Source: Streptomyces sp. NBC_01723 (GTDB lineage Bacteria; Actinomycetota; Actinomycetes; Streptomycetales; Streptomycetaceae). Taken from it: 64,000 nt of DNA. The first letter of the stretch is position 1, and each line of letters starts with the position of its first letter. The stretch is taken from NCBI RefSeq assembly GCF_036246005.1, contig NZ_CP109171.1:310001-374000 (forward strand), written 5' to 3'. The notes under the pieces were generated by a model, which did not search any database, was not told the origin of the DNA, and saw nothing but the letters and a program-made list of their open reading frames with translations. The position numbers and the translations under genes are program-made. Shown piece by piece: positions 1-8,153 of this stretch.

Positions 1-549
1 AGCCTGCGGGAGTGGGCGGGTTACTGGATCGGAACCCTGCCCGTGCGGGTGATCGGGTCGGCCGCCGTCGTGATGGCGTGGCGGCCGTGGGCGACCGTGG
101 GTGGGGCGCGGGACGCCCTGCTGTTGGGATGCGCGGTCGTCTTCGCGGTGTGGGCGGCACCGGCGCTGGACCGGCGGCCGACGCTGGAGTCGGTCCGCTG
201 GTCCCACCTCCTGGTGCGGCACCGGACGACCGTGTTGGCGACGGGCGTCGTGGTCGTCGCCGCATTCGGCGACCCGGCGTGGTGGGAGGGCGCCGGGGTG
301 GTCGTGCTGCTGGTCGCGTACCTGGTGACGAGTGAGAGCCGGCCGTGGCGGTGGGGGCGCGGGGCCGCGCGCGTGTGGGGAGAGGCGGTGGCGGCGTGCG
401 CGGGCGCCGGCGTGGTGGCGGGGGCCTCGGTGGTTCCGGTGACCGGGACGGAGTTCGGTGCCGGGCGGGTGGTGGCGGCTGGGGTCGTCGTGGGGCTGGT
501 GGTCGGTGGTGGAGTGATCGGCGCCCGGCGGTGGGGCGTTGGGCGGTGA
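1..549 (+). CDS. C-terminal part of a multi-pass membrane protein (5' end outside window)
   Basis: The reading frame is open from the first base, so the gene starts upstream of the window; 182 codons are visible and an internal ATG at 43 is probably not the start. The visible part is dominated by Ala/Val/Gly/Leu and holds about five hydrophobic stretches (residues near 18-35, 40-50, 75-88, 95-108, 123-135 and 150-172 of the visible part). It looks like the end of an integral membrane protein. I do not recognise a family. It converges on the SpoIIE phosphatase gene, with 55 bases between the two stops. Confidence 0.6.
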   Translation, partial: SLREWAGYWIGTLPVRVIGSAAVVMAWRPWATVGGARDALLLGCAVVFAVWAAPALDRRPTLESVRWSHLLVRHRTTVLATGVVVVAAFGDPAWWEGAGVVVLLVAYLVTSESRPWRWGRGAARVWGEAVAACAGAGVVAGASVVPVTGTEFGAGRVVAAGVVVGLVVGGGVIGARRWGVGR

Positions 550-604
550 GGGGAGCGCGGTCACCGAGTTCCGTCGTTCACGGAGGACCTGAACGGCCGC
601 CGCC

Positions 605-1879
605 TCAGAGTCCCACCACGACCAGGGCGATGTCGTCGCGGGCGCCGTGGCTGACGCCCAGGCTCTCCAGGAGGACGTCGGCGAGGCGCTCGGGGTCCAG
701 GCCGAGGCACTGGCGCAGGGTGTCGGTCAGGCGCCGCAGGCTGATGTCGATGTCCTCCTCCCGGCGTTCGACCAGACCGTCCGTGTAGAGGACCAGGATG
801 TCGCCGGGCTGGTAGCCGATGCCGGCTTGGGGGCGCGGCACGTGGGTGAGCCGCGCGCCGAGAGGCGGATCGGTGGCCTGGTCGAGGAGGTGGCAGGTTC
901 CGTCGCCGCGTATCAGGACGGGCGGCGGGTGCCCGGCACTGGAGTAGATGATCAGCTGTGAGCGGGTGTCGACGAGGGCGGTGACGGCGGTCGCGGCCAG
1001 GGCGCCCTCCACGGAACGCGCGTACAGGCCCAGCACCTCCAGCGCCTGGGCGGGGCCGGGGACGGTGCGGCTGGCCGCCGACAGCGCGCTGCGCAGCATT
1101 CCCATGACGGTGGCCGCCTCCAGGCCGTGGCCCACCACGTCGCCCACGGCGACGAAGAAGCGCCCGTCGGTCAGGTCCACGGCGTCGTACCAGTCCCCGC
1201 ACACGTTCAACGAGCCGATGGCAGGCAGGTAGCGCACCGCCACGTCGGGGTGGCGTGCGAGGTCGGGTGAGCGCAGCATGGCCTCCTGGAGGGTGATCGC
1301 CACCTGCCGCTCCCGGGCGTGTGCCTGCCGCAGTTCCTCGTTCAGTCGCTCCAGTGCCTTGGCCCGGGCGTACAGCTCGGCCTCGATTCCGGCCTCCATA
1401 CCGGCTTCCGGCGGGCCCGGGGAGTCGACGGGAGAGCGGAGCCAGTGCCGGCGTTCGCGGATGAACGCGGTCACGTCCTCGACCCGGTGGATGATCCACG
1501 CGACCTTGCCCCCGGGGTCGAACACAGGTGTGTTCACCGGTGACCACCAGCGTTCCTCGAAGTCACCGGGTCGTTCGGCGCTGGGGATGTCGTAGCGCTG
1601 TACGGCCATGCTCTCCGCCTGCCCCGTGGCCAGCACCCGTCGCAGGGAGGCCGACACCTTGCGCGCTCCGTCGGACTCGGGATCGGCGGGATTCTCGGGG
1701 ACGGCGTCGAAGAGGTACCGGCCGAGCAGGCCCCCCGCCGCCCGCCCCGTCACGCGGCAGTAGGCGGCGTTGACGCTCACGATCACCAGGTCCCGGTCGA
1801 CTACCAGGTACGGGCTGGGCGTCGCGGCGAACAGCGCCGCGTAGTCGACCTGGCCCGTCCACGGTGGCTCAGCAGTCAC
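605..1879 (-). CDS. PAS domain SpoIIE family protein phosphatase
   Basis: A 424-residue soluble PP2C-type serine phosphatase of the kind that dephosphorylates anti-sigma-factor antagonists. An N-terminal PAS domain (about residues 10-130, with the typical PYLVVDRDLVIVSVNAAY segment) is followed by a coiled-coil linker (about 150-185) and a SpoIIE/PP2C domain to the end. Metal-site segments CGDWYDA and GDVVGHGLEAA and the closing DDIALVVV are present. The frame stays open far upstream, but that extension is Arg/Pro-rich shadow. I chose the GTG at 1879 because GGAGAGG precedes it at good spacing and the PAS domain starts just after. No kinase (HATPase) domain is attached, unlike the second SpoIIE protein at 53.2 kb. 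Confidence 0.88.
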   Translation of the reverse strand: MTAEPPWTGQVDYAALFAATPSPYLVVDRDLVIVSVNAAYCRVTGRAAGGLLGRYLFDAVPENPADPESDGARKVSASLRRVLATGQAESMAVQRYDIPSAERPGDFEERWWSPVNTPVFDPGGKVAWIIHRVEDVTAFIRERRHWLRSPVDSPGPPEAGMEAGIEAELYARAKALERLNEELRQAHARERQVAITLQEAMLRSPDLARHPDVAVRYLPAIGSLNVCGDWYDAVDLTDGRFFVAVGDVVGHGLEAATVMGMLRSALSAASRTVPGPAQALEVLGLYARSVEGALAATAVTALVDTRSQLIIYSSAGHPPPVLIRGDGTCHLLDQATDPPLGARLTHVPRPQAGIGYQPGDILVLYTDGLVERREEDIDISLRRLTDTLRQCLGLDPERLADVLLESLGVSHGARDDIALVVVGL

Positions 1880-1944
1880 ACCCACCTCTCCAATGTACGT
1901 ACGGGGTACCGGCCCCGCACGCCGCCGCTGAACCGGGGCGTCGG

Positions 1945-2943
1945 TCAGGCGCGCAGGCGGCGGAGGTACACCGCGGTCAGCGCGACGGCCCGGTCCTCGT
2001 CCCGGGACAGTTCCTCCAGGGCATGTGACGCCCTCGTTCCCGGGATGCCGGCCAGGGCCTGGGTCAGCCGTCCGCGTGCCGGTGCTCCGGTGGTGGCGCG
2101 GGCGAGGCGGCCGACGATCCTGTCGGCGATCCGGTCCGCCATCGCGGTGTCGGCGGCCAGCACGCTCAGCGCGTCCGCGGCGTCGGTGTCGTTCCGCCCC
2201 TCCACGATCATGTCGACCAGTTCCGGCACCGCCTCGGCCACGCCTCGTGTTCCGAGTGCCAGCGCCGCACACCCGCGCACCGCGGCGTCGGGGCCGGCGA
2301 GAGCGTGCCGCAGGTGCCCGGTGACCTCGTCGCCCGGCAGCTCGGCGAGGCTCTGCACGGCGCGTTCCCGCACCGCGGCCGCCGGTGAGCCGAGGGCTTC
2401 CGCCAGGAGCGCCGGGCCTCGGTCGCCGGACCGCGCCAGCGCCCACCGAAGGGCGCCCGCGACGATCGGGTCCGGCTCGCTCAGAACCGCCTCGACCAGG
2501 GCCTCCACCGGCACCGGGACCTCTTCGCCGGAGGAGAGGGCCGCGCGTTGGCGGGCGCCGGGACTCTTCGATACCAGCGCCTGGAGGAGCGCGACGACCT
2601 GGAGAACGTCCTCCCAGCCGGCGGGGTCCGCGGCATCGATCCGGGACAGCCGCGTGAGCAGCTCGGTCTCGGCCGCGACGCGTTCGCGTGTCCGGTGGAT
2701 GAGGTCACCGACGAGTTCCGACGGCATGAAGCCGGGGTCGTCGAGCGCGCGCCCGATCTCACGCAGCGACAGTCCCAGTGACCGCAGGCTCTCGATGTGG
2801 AAGATCCGCCGGATGTCCTGCCCGGAGTACTCGCGGTATCCGGAGCCGGTGCGGCCGGAGGGTCTCACCAGACCGAGCGACTCGTAGTGCCTGAGCATGC
2901 GGGCACTGACCCCGGACCGTCGCGCCACCTCACCGATCAACAC
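1945..2943 (-). CDS. MerR family regulator with C-terminal HEAT repeats
   Basis: A 332-residue protein. Residues 1-70 form a MerR winged helix (MLIGEVARRSGVSARMLRHY, then RTGSGYREY), followed by the MerR dimerisation helix. In place of a small effector pocket, residues from about 150 to the end are Ala/Leu-rich HEAT or PBS-lyase-like repeats. It starts with GTG 6 bases after the stop of the HEAT protein at 2950-3651, so the two are one operon with the HEAT gene first. The HEAT surface probably binds a protein, possibly the partner encoded upstream. That the pair acts together is inference from adjacency and shared fold. Confidence 0.85.
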   Translation of the reverse strand: MLIGEVARRSGVSARMLRHYESLGLVRPSGRTGSGYREYSGQDIRRIFHIESLRSLGLSLREIGRALDDPGFMPSELVGDLIHRTRERVAAETELLTRLSRIDAADPAGWEDVLQVVALLQALVSKSPGARQRAALSSGEEVPVPVEALVEAVLSEPDPIVAGALRWALARSGDRGPALLAEALGSPAAAVRERAVQSLAELPGDEVTGHLRHALAGPDAAVRGCAALALGTRGVAEAVPELVDMIVEGRNDTDAADALSVLAADTAMADRIADRIVGRLARATTGAPARGRLTQALAGIPGTRASHALEELSRDEDRAVALTAVYLRRLRA

Positions 2944-2949
2944 GTCCCA

Positions 2950-3651
2950 TCATCCCTCATCCCGCATGCCTCGTTCCTCATCGTCCTCAACGGGGGCTCC
3001 GCCGAGGGCCACCACGCGCTTCGCCTCCTCGATCGCGTAGCCGAAGCCGGTGTCCGGGTCCCGCAGCAGCCGCTCGGTGGCGAGGGCGTGCGCCCGCACG
3101 AGCGGGTCGGCGGCCGTGGCGACCGCGCGCAGAGCGGGCTCGGCCGCCTCGCCCAGTGCGACCAGCGCCCGGCTGAGACTCAGCTGCGTCTCCCGGCCAC
3201 CGCGGCCCAGCTGCGTCACCAGCAGCCTGGCCAGCGCGGGCTCGTCGCCCTCCGGCACCAGCACGACCGCGGCCCGCCAGGCGCTCCGCACCACCTCGTC
3301 GTCGGCGTCGGACAGCAGCGCGGGCGTGATGGCCGGCCACGCCCGCCGGTCCCCGATCTTGGACAGTGTGTGCAACGCCTGGCTCCTCGCCCGGGCGCGC
3401 TCCGAGCGGACCTCGCGCACCAGCCCGGGCAGTGTCACGGAGACCGGGTGCCGGGTGAGCGCCCAGGTCAGCATGTCGCGGACGAAGAAGTCGGGCTCGA
3501 TCGCGCTCCGCTCGACGAGCTTGTCGACGAAGCGCGGGTCGGGCGTCGTTCCCACCGCCAACGCGGCCCGCAGCCGCACCGACGAACGGTGGTCCTCCAG
3601 CGTCCGCAGCACCCGGAGGGCGTCCGCGTCGTCCTGTTTCGTGGTCGTCAT
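2950..3651 (-). CDS. HEAT repeat protein
   Basis: A 233-residue all-helical protein made of HEAT-type repeats (segments such as DHRSSVRLRAALAVG, FFVRDMLTWALTRH and ERARARSQALHTL repeat about every 30-36 residues). There is no signal peptide or membrane segment. The open frame runs upstream to 4272, but only as shadow of other frames. The ATG at 3651 has GGGAGG about 9 bases upstream. It is the first gene of a two-gene operon with the MerR-HEAT regulator. Its binding partner is unknown; a scaffold or co-regulator of the MerR protein is the simplest reading. Confidence 0.82.
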   Translation of the reverse strand: MTTTKQDDADALRVLRTLEDHRSSVRLRAALAVGTTPDPRFVDKLVERSAIEPDFFVRDMLTWALTRHPVSVTLPGLVREVRSERARARSQALHTLSKIGDRRAWPAITPALLSDADDEVVRSAWRAAVVLVPEGDEPALARLLVTQLGRGGRETQLSLSRALVALGEAAEPALRAVATAADPLVRAHALATERLLRDPDTGFGYAIEEAKRVVALGGAPVEDDEERGMRDEG

Positions 3652-3700
3652 CGAGACCACCTCCCTGACGGGCAGTGAAGACCTTGCCACGGTGTCAAGG

Positions 3701-4165
3701 TCAAGTCGGGTAGTAGTCACCGTCCAGGAAGTCCGGGTCCGCCTCGAGGCAGAGGGTCGGGTCCTGCCAGATGAAGGAGAAGGACGGGCAGGCCGCGTCC
3801 CCGCCGTCCCACCATGCCTCCACGGTGACGGTCCTGGGGCGCAGCCCTGCGGCTTGAAGGTCTCGTCGTACTGGCGCAGCCATCGGGTGGTCCCCTGACC
3901 GATGCGGTGTTCGCCGTCGGCGGTCACCTGCCAGTGGACCGTGTGGTCGGTGCAGCCTTCCGGTACGGAGACGCGGACGGTGCTGCTCAGCAGCCACGCC
4001 TCGCCGGTACCGAAGCCCGAAGGGACGGTGAACGTGCTGTCGACGCCGTGCCGGACGTCCCAGACGTAGGCGTAGACCGGGTCGGCGAACTTGCCGCCGC
4101 GGGAGACGGTCTGCTGCACGGGCCGGTCTCCGCTGTCACATCTCAGTTGGCGGCCTGAGATGCTG
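3701..4165 (-). pseudogene. Frameshifted remnant of an unrecognised beta-rich protein
   Basis: Two minus-strand frames join into one sensible protein. From about 4165 to 3846 it reads SISGRQLRCDSGDRP...YDETFKPQG. From there to the stop at 3701 another frame continues LRPRTVTVEAWW...DFLDGDYYPT. The switch lies near 3845. Both halves have normal Streptomyces codon use, alternating hydrophobic strands and several cysteines. There is no credible start: the upstream end abuts the EACC1-like fragment in a third frame. I do not recognise the fold. It may be the back part of an effector or sensor protein of the same conflict locus. A sequencing error at 3845 could explain the frameshift but not the missing front. 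Confidence 0.55.
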
Positions 4166-4334
4166 CAGTCCGGCGAGGAGGCCCGGTGGCGCCCATGGCC
4201 TCGCCGGTGGGATCCGACGACCCGAGGGTCAGCTCGGCGTGGCGGCGGATGTCGGGGTCCTTGCGCAGCCACGCGTACAGGTCGAGCGCGGTCTGTACGT
4301 CGTCGTCCGGCGCGGCCCTCAACTCAACGCGTAT
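4143..4334 (-). pseudogene. Truncated effector-associated constant component 1 (EACC1)-like gene
   Basis: About 50 residues resemble the start of EACC1, the small constant component of actinobacterial NTP-dependent conflict systems: RVELRAAPDDDVQTALDLYA, then a WLRKDPDIRRHA segment and GEAMG. The family normally continues with a hydrophobic helical part, but here the frame turns to unrelated sequence after GEAMG and stops at 4143. The codon where family members usually have ATG is ATA (4334-4332). An in-frame ATG at 4406 would add an unconvincing 24-residue extension. Lost start plus lost back half point to a dead gene. The assignment rests on pattern memory, so it is moderate. Confidence 0.5.
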
Positions 4335-4452
4335 GACCGTCCCTTCGCGGGTTGGTTGGGCATCCAGCGTAGGAGGCGCGTCGCCGCGACGAGGTGTACG
4401 GGACATTCCACCGGAAGGTGTTACGGGGATCCGCTCGGCCCCTCCGCACGGG

Positions 4453-4485
4453 GCCGACGGCCACCATGGGTGGCCGTCGGCTTTT
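4453..4485. terminator. Strong hairpin, terminator of the lysyl-oxidase-like gene
   Basis: A 13-bp perfect inverted repeat (GCCGACGGCCACC at 4453-4465 against its complement at 4469-4481, 3-base loop) is followed by TTTT on the plus strand. It lies 32 bases past the stop of the minus-strand gene at 4517-6274. Termination of that gene is its obvious job, and it may also stop transcription from the left. Confidence 0.75.
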
Positions 4486-4516
4486 GGTGCCGGTCCGTCG
4501 CTCTTGCGGGGTGCGG

Positions 4517-6274
4517 TCAGTTCGCGTTCACCAGGTCGTGCGCCGGCACGGTCACCGTCCGCTTGTCCGGCTTGCCGCCCAGCACGATCTTCCGCAGGGC
4601 GCTGTTGTTGTCGACGCTGGTCTCCTTGAGCCGCTTCTCCGGGTTGGCCAGCACCTGGATGTAGTACGTGCCGTTGGGCAGGTCGGTGATGTCGAAGGAC
4701 TGGCCCGGCAGGTCCTGCGAGTACGTGTCGCCGGAGCCGACGTCCAGCACCTCGCGGACGGAGATCGAGTTCTCCTCACCGCAGGCGGTCGACAGGTCGG
4801 TGTTGAACGGGTGCCAGTTGGCGTTCTTCACCGTGTAGTCGATCGCGTCGGTGTTGGCGAGGCAGAAGGCCTCCTTGCCGCTGCGCACGGCCTCCTTCTT
4901 GTCCGCCTTCAGCAGCCGGTAGCTGGCGAAGTCGGTGAAGTGCCAGTGCACGTGGCCCGGGCGCGGGTCCCATTCCATGGTTCCGGTCGGGGTGTAGCCG
5001 ACCTGCTTGCCCTTGGCGTCGTAGAAGTACTGGTAGGCGTCCATCTTGGCCTTGCCGGGTGAGCGGAAGCCGTCCACCACCAGCTGCGCCGGGCCGGCGT
5101 TCCACACGTTGGCGCTGAACGCCAGGTAGTCCTTGCCGGGGACGTCCTTCTCGCCGTCGCTGATGACGATGCCGTAGGCCGGCAGCGAGCGCAGGTCGGG
5201 CTTGGGGACGTCCGGCACGTTGGGCTTGCCCGCGGGCCGCTTCGCGAGCGGCTGGAGGGCGGGCGCCTTGCGCGAGCCGTCGGTCTGGCCACCCGTGTCA
5301 CCGACCCGCATCGAGCGCGCGGCCTGCTCCTTCTTCTTCAGCGCCCACGGCAGGGCCGGCGGAGCGGCCTTCAGCGGCCCGTGGCCCACGTTGTACGAGG
5401 GGGTCGCGCCGCTGGTGACCGGCGCGCCGGCCTGGGCGGGCGTCGGGGCGTGGCCCGGCCCGTGGCCCGCGTGCGCGGCAGGTGCCTGGTGGGCGGCACC
5501 GTGCCCGGCGTGCTTGCCGGCCGACGCGGCCCGGGAGGCGGGCTCGGCTGCGCCTGCCTCGTCCTCGTAACTCCGCTCCTGCACGGTCACCTTCACCGTG
5601 GCCGGCTTGTTGGCGATGCCGAACAGGTCGCGGTACTTCTTGGCGACGGCGATCTTGGCGGTGTAGGTGCCGGCCGCCAGCTTGACCGAGTCACTGTAGG
5701 AGCCCGCGTAGGTGTTGGCCGCCCAGCCCTTCTCGACGCCCCATACCGATCCGAGGGTGAACGGGTTGGTGGGGCAGCTCTCCGGATACTTGGAGGTGGC
5801 GGGCGCGTCGGGCCGCACCCGGCCGCTGGCGTTGTTCGGGCAGAAGTCCTCGGTCCTGCCGAGGACCTTCTTGCCGGCCTTGTCGGTGACCGTGATCTCC
5901 GCGAAGCCGGGGAGCCCGGCGAAGTCCTTCACCGTGCCCTTGGGCAGCACCTTGGACTTGGCCTTGCCTCCCTCGTACACGGTCTGGGTGACGCTCACCG
6001 GGTCCTTGTAGGACTTCCGGGTCACCTTCAGCTCGAACGGGGTTCCCTCGGCGGTGAGGTAGGTGCCGAGGTCGAGGTAGACGCCCGGCTCCTCCTTCCA
6101 GGAGGTGAGCGTGATCGAGTCGGTCGCGGCGATGAGGCTCAGCTTGGGCCCTGTGGCAGCCTTCGCGGGTTCGGACGTGGCGGCCACGAGGCCGGCCGTC
6201 ACGGCCATGGCGGCGACGGCCGTGGTGCCGGCGAGCAGCGGACGCCGCAGCCGGGTGGTGCGCGTTCTGGTCAT
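4517..6274 (-). CDS. Secreted lysyl oxidase-like protein
   Basis: A 585-residue exported protein. The start at 6274 is fixed by GGAGGACGAGGG upstream and a Sec signal right after it (basic RTTRLRRP, hydrophobic stretch, AKA cut site near residue 38). A first beta-rich domain (about 40-225) is followed by a His/Ala/Pro-rich linker (about 230-300) and a C-terminal bacterial lysyl-oxidase domain (about 360-585) with the copper-ligand segment HVHWHFTDFASYRLL. Family members are copper amine oxidases acting outside the cell. The linker carries many HAGHG-like repeats that could hold copper. The frame extends upstream to 6766 but without a start signal. Confidence 0.85.
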   Translation of the reverse strand: MTRTRTTRLRRPLLAGTTAVAAMAVTAGLVAATSEPAKAATGPKLSLIAATDSITLTSWKEEPGVYLDLGTYLTAEGTPFELKVTRKSYKDPVSVTQTVYEGGKAKSKVLPKGTVKDFAGLPGFAEITVTDKAGKKVLGRTEDFCPNNASGRVRPDAPATSKYPESCPTNPFTLGSVWGVEKGWAANTYAGSYSDSVKLAAGTYTAKIAVAKKYRDLFGIANKPATVKVTVQERSYEDEAGAAEPASRAASAGKHAGHGAAHQAPAAHAGHGPGHAPTPAQAGAPVTSGATPSYNVGHGPLKAAPPALPWALKKKEQAARSMRVGDTGGQTDGSRKAPALQPLAKRPAGKPNVPDVPKPDLRSLPAYGIVISDGEKDVPGKDYLAFSANVWNAGPAQLVVDGFRSPGKAKMDAYQYFYDAKGKQVGYTPTGTMEWDPRPGHVHWHFTDFASYRLLKADKKEAVRSGKEAFCLANTDAIDYTVKNANWHPFNTDLSTACGEENSISVREVLDVGSGDTYSQDLPGQSFDITDLPNGTYYIQVLANPEKRLKETSVDNNSALRKIVLGGKPDKRTVTVPAHDLVNAN

Positions 6275-6542
6275 CGATCCCTCGTCCTCCGGGTGTTGGG
6301 GGCACTCGCTGTGCCCGCGCTGTGAGAGGGGAGGACCCGATGCCCGGTTGTCCGGGTCGGGGAAAGCGGTGGCAGGTTGGCCGGATCGCTGCGTCCCAAC
6401 GGAAATCAGGCTGAAGTCACGGGTATTGCCCACTCGGTGACGAGGTCTCTGATATAGGGACGATGCCCAGGATCCTCGGTCCCCGCCCGGCCCCCCTCCC
6501 CCACCCGCCGACCGCACACGACGGCCGGATATCGTCGTGTAC

Positions 6543-6962
6543 ATGCAACCCACATACGTCCCCGCCGCCGCCCCGCCTGCCGGCAACCGGTGGCCGCTGG
6601 CGGCCGCCGTCCTGGTGGGCCTGCTGATCGGCGCGGGCGGCGTGGGTGCCACCTGGGCGCTGACCGGTGACGAGACCGCCGGCGGTGACGGCGCCCGGGG
6701 CGACGCCCGGGGGGCGTGCGACGCGCTGACCGCCATGGACGAGTCGAAGCTGGCGACGCGCGGCAAGGCGGGCGAGCAGGCGCTGTACCGCTTCGCCGCC
6801 GCCTTCGACCTGTCGACGGCCGCCGCCGCGGGCGACCCCTCCTACGAGCCGCTCGCGAAGGCCGTGTCCGGCGCGCACCAGCGGCACCGTCGGGTCTTCG
6901 AGGTGGATGCCGGGGTGAAGGCGAGACTGAGCGAGGCCCGCGGCATCTGTGCCGATCTCTGA
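6543..6962 (+). CDS. Small membrane-anchored protein of unknown function
   Basis: A 139-residue protein with a Pro/Ala N-terminus, one transmembrane helix (about residues 18-42, WPLAAAVLVGLLIGAGGVGA) and an outside domain of about 90 residues holding two cysteines (in ARGACDALTAMDESK and SEARGICADL) that may form a disulfide. It is likely a type II anchored extracytoplasmic protein. The start is uncertain: a GTG at 6537 would add two residues, and neither start has a good Shine-Dalgarno. It is divergent from the lysyl-oxidase-like gene (268 bases between them) and convergent with the PucR gene. No family recognised. Confidence 0.7.
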   Translation: MQPTYVPAAAPPAGNRWPLAAAVLVGLLIGAGGVGATWALTGDETAGGDGARGDARGACDALTAMDESKLATRGKAGEQALYRFAAAFDLSTAAAAGDPSYEPLAKAVSGAHQRHRRVFEVDAGVKARLSEARGICADL

Positions 6963-6990
6963 GTGCCGGAGCGGCCGCCCGCGACCCCGG

Positions 6991-8046
6991 TCACAGCGCC
7001 CTGCTCGGCCAGTCGAGCAGGCGGGCGCCGATGACCGCGGTCTGCAGCATGTAGCGCTGTTCGGGCTCCGTGGGATCGACGCCCGTCAGCGTGTGGACGC
7101 GTTCCAGGCGGTAGGTCAGCGCCCGGACGCTCAGTGAGAGTCTGCGGGCGGTCTCGGCGGCGACGCAGCCGGCGTCGAAGTACTTGTTGAGCGTGTCGAG
7201 CAGTGGCTGCGCGCCGCCGCGGGCCTGCTCCAGCGGGCTGAGCGTCTCGCGCACGAGGTCGACCAGGGCGGGCCGGTCACGGGCGAGGACCGGGAAGACC
7301 AGCAGGTCGGCGGCGCGCAGGAGCGGGTCGTCGAAGCCCATCCGGTGGGCGACGTCCAAGGCGTTGAGCGCCTCCTGGTAGCTGTGCCCGATCCCCACCG
7401 CGCCGGAGCGGGGGCGGCCGAGGGCCACCTGGCCGCCTTCGGTGGCGGCGTGGGCCTGTTTGGCGAAGCGGGTCAGCACGTCCCCCTGGTCGCCGGGGGC
7501 GACGCAGACCATCCGGCCGTCCTTGGTGGTGAGCAGGAGACGCCGGCTCTCGAAGTGGGTGAACAGGGCGTCCTGCACCTGCCGGGGGACGGAGTCGGTC
7601 TCGTCGTAGGGGACCGGCCCCTCGGCCACGGCGACGGCGTGGTCGCGGGACAGACGCAGTCCGAACCGTTCGGCCCGCGCGGCGAGATGGCCGGAGTCGC
7701 CGCGCCCGTGGAGCAGGTCGTCGATGAACTCCCGCCGGGCCGCCTCCTCCTGGCGGATGACCAGCCGCTGGGCGCTCTCGTAGCCCTCGGCGAAGGCGTC
7801 CAGTGCCTGCTCGACGACGGACAGCACGTGGTCGGGCGCCGCCGCTGCGGGCCACGCGCCGCGGCTGGCGGCGAGGTGTTCCCGGACGAGGACCCGCCAG
7901 CCGAGTCCCGAGGCCGCGGCACGTGCGCCCAGTTCGCGGCGGGTGGCGCGTTCCTCGCGAGTGAGGCGGCGGCCGGTGGTGGCGGCGTCGGCCAGGACCT
8001 GCACGAAGCCGTCGAGGAACGCCGCGGGCGGGTGTTGCACGGTCAT
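6991..8046 (-). CDS. PucR/CdaR-type helix-turn-helix transcriptional regulator
   Basis: A 351-residue regulator. The last 60 residues form the PucR C-terminal HTH (LLDTLNKYFDAGCVAAETAR, then LSLSVRALTYRLERV). The middle holds a degenerate GGDEF-like sensing domain typical of CdaR proteins. The start at 8046 has AGGAGGG upstream; the longer frame to 8130 lacks one. Such regulators act on adjacent or distant carbon, nitrogen or morphological genes. Here neighbours give no clear target, so its regulon is unknown. A 107-base gap separates it from the gene upstream (8154-8696). Confidence 0.85.
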   Translation of the reverse strand: MTVQHPPAAFLDGFVQVLADAATTGRRLTREERATRRELGARAAASGLGWRVLVREHLAASRGAWPAAAAPDHVLSVVEQALDAFAEGYESAQRLVIRQEEAARREFIDDLLHGRGDSGHLAARAERFGLRLSRDHAVAVAEGPVPYDETDSVPRQVQDALFTHFESRRLLLTTKDGRMVCVAPGDQGDVLTRFAKQAHAATEGGQVALGRPRSGAVGIGHSYQEALNALDVAHRMGFDDPLLRAADLLVFPVLARDRPALVDLVRETLSPLEQARGGAQPLLDTLNKYFDAGCVAAETARRLSLSVRALTYRLERVHTLTGVDPTEPEQRYMLQTAVIGARLLDWPSRAL

Positions 8047-8153
8047 GCCCTCCTGGCGGTGGCGGGAGTCGCGGCGGATTCCCGGCGCTGGTCCACAGGA
8101 AGGCCGTGAGAGCTCGACGAGCGGGAACATGCCCGTTGAAGCAGTGAGACTCG

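Noticed and set aside
1880-2446. N-terminal extension of the SpoIIE phosphatase up to 2446.
   Set aside because: It overlaps the MerR-HEAT gene, is Arg-rich, and a good Shine-Dalgarno marks GTG 1879.
6275-6766. N-terminal extension of the lysyl-oxidase-like protein.
   Set aside because: The signal peptide and ribosome site place the start at 6274; the extension lacks domain character.
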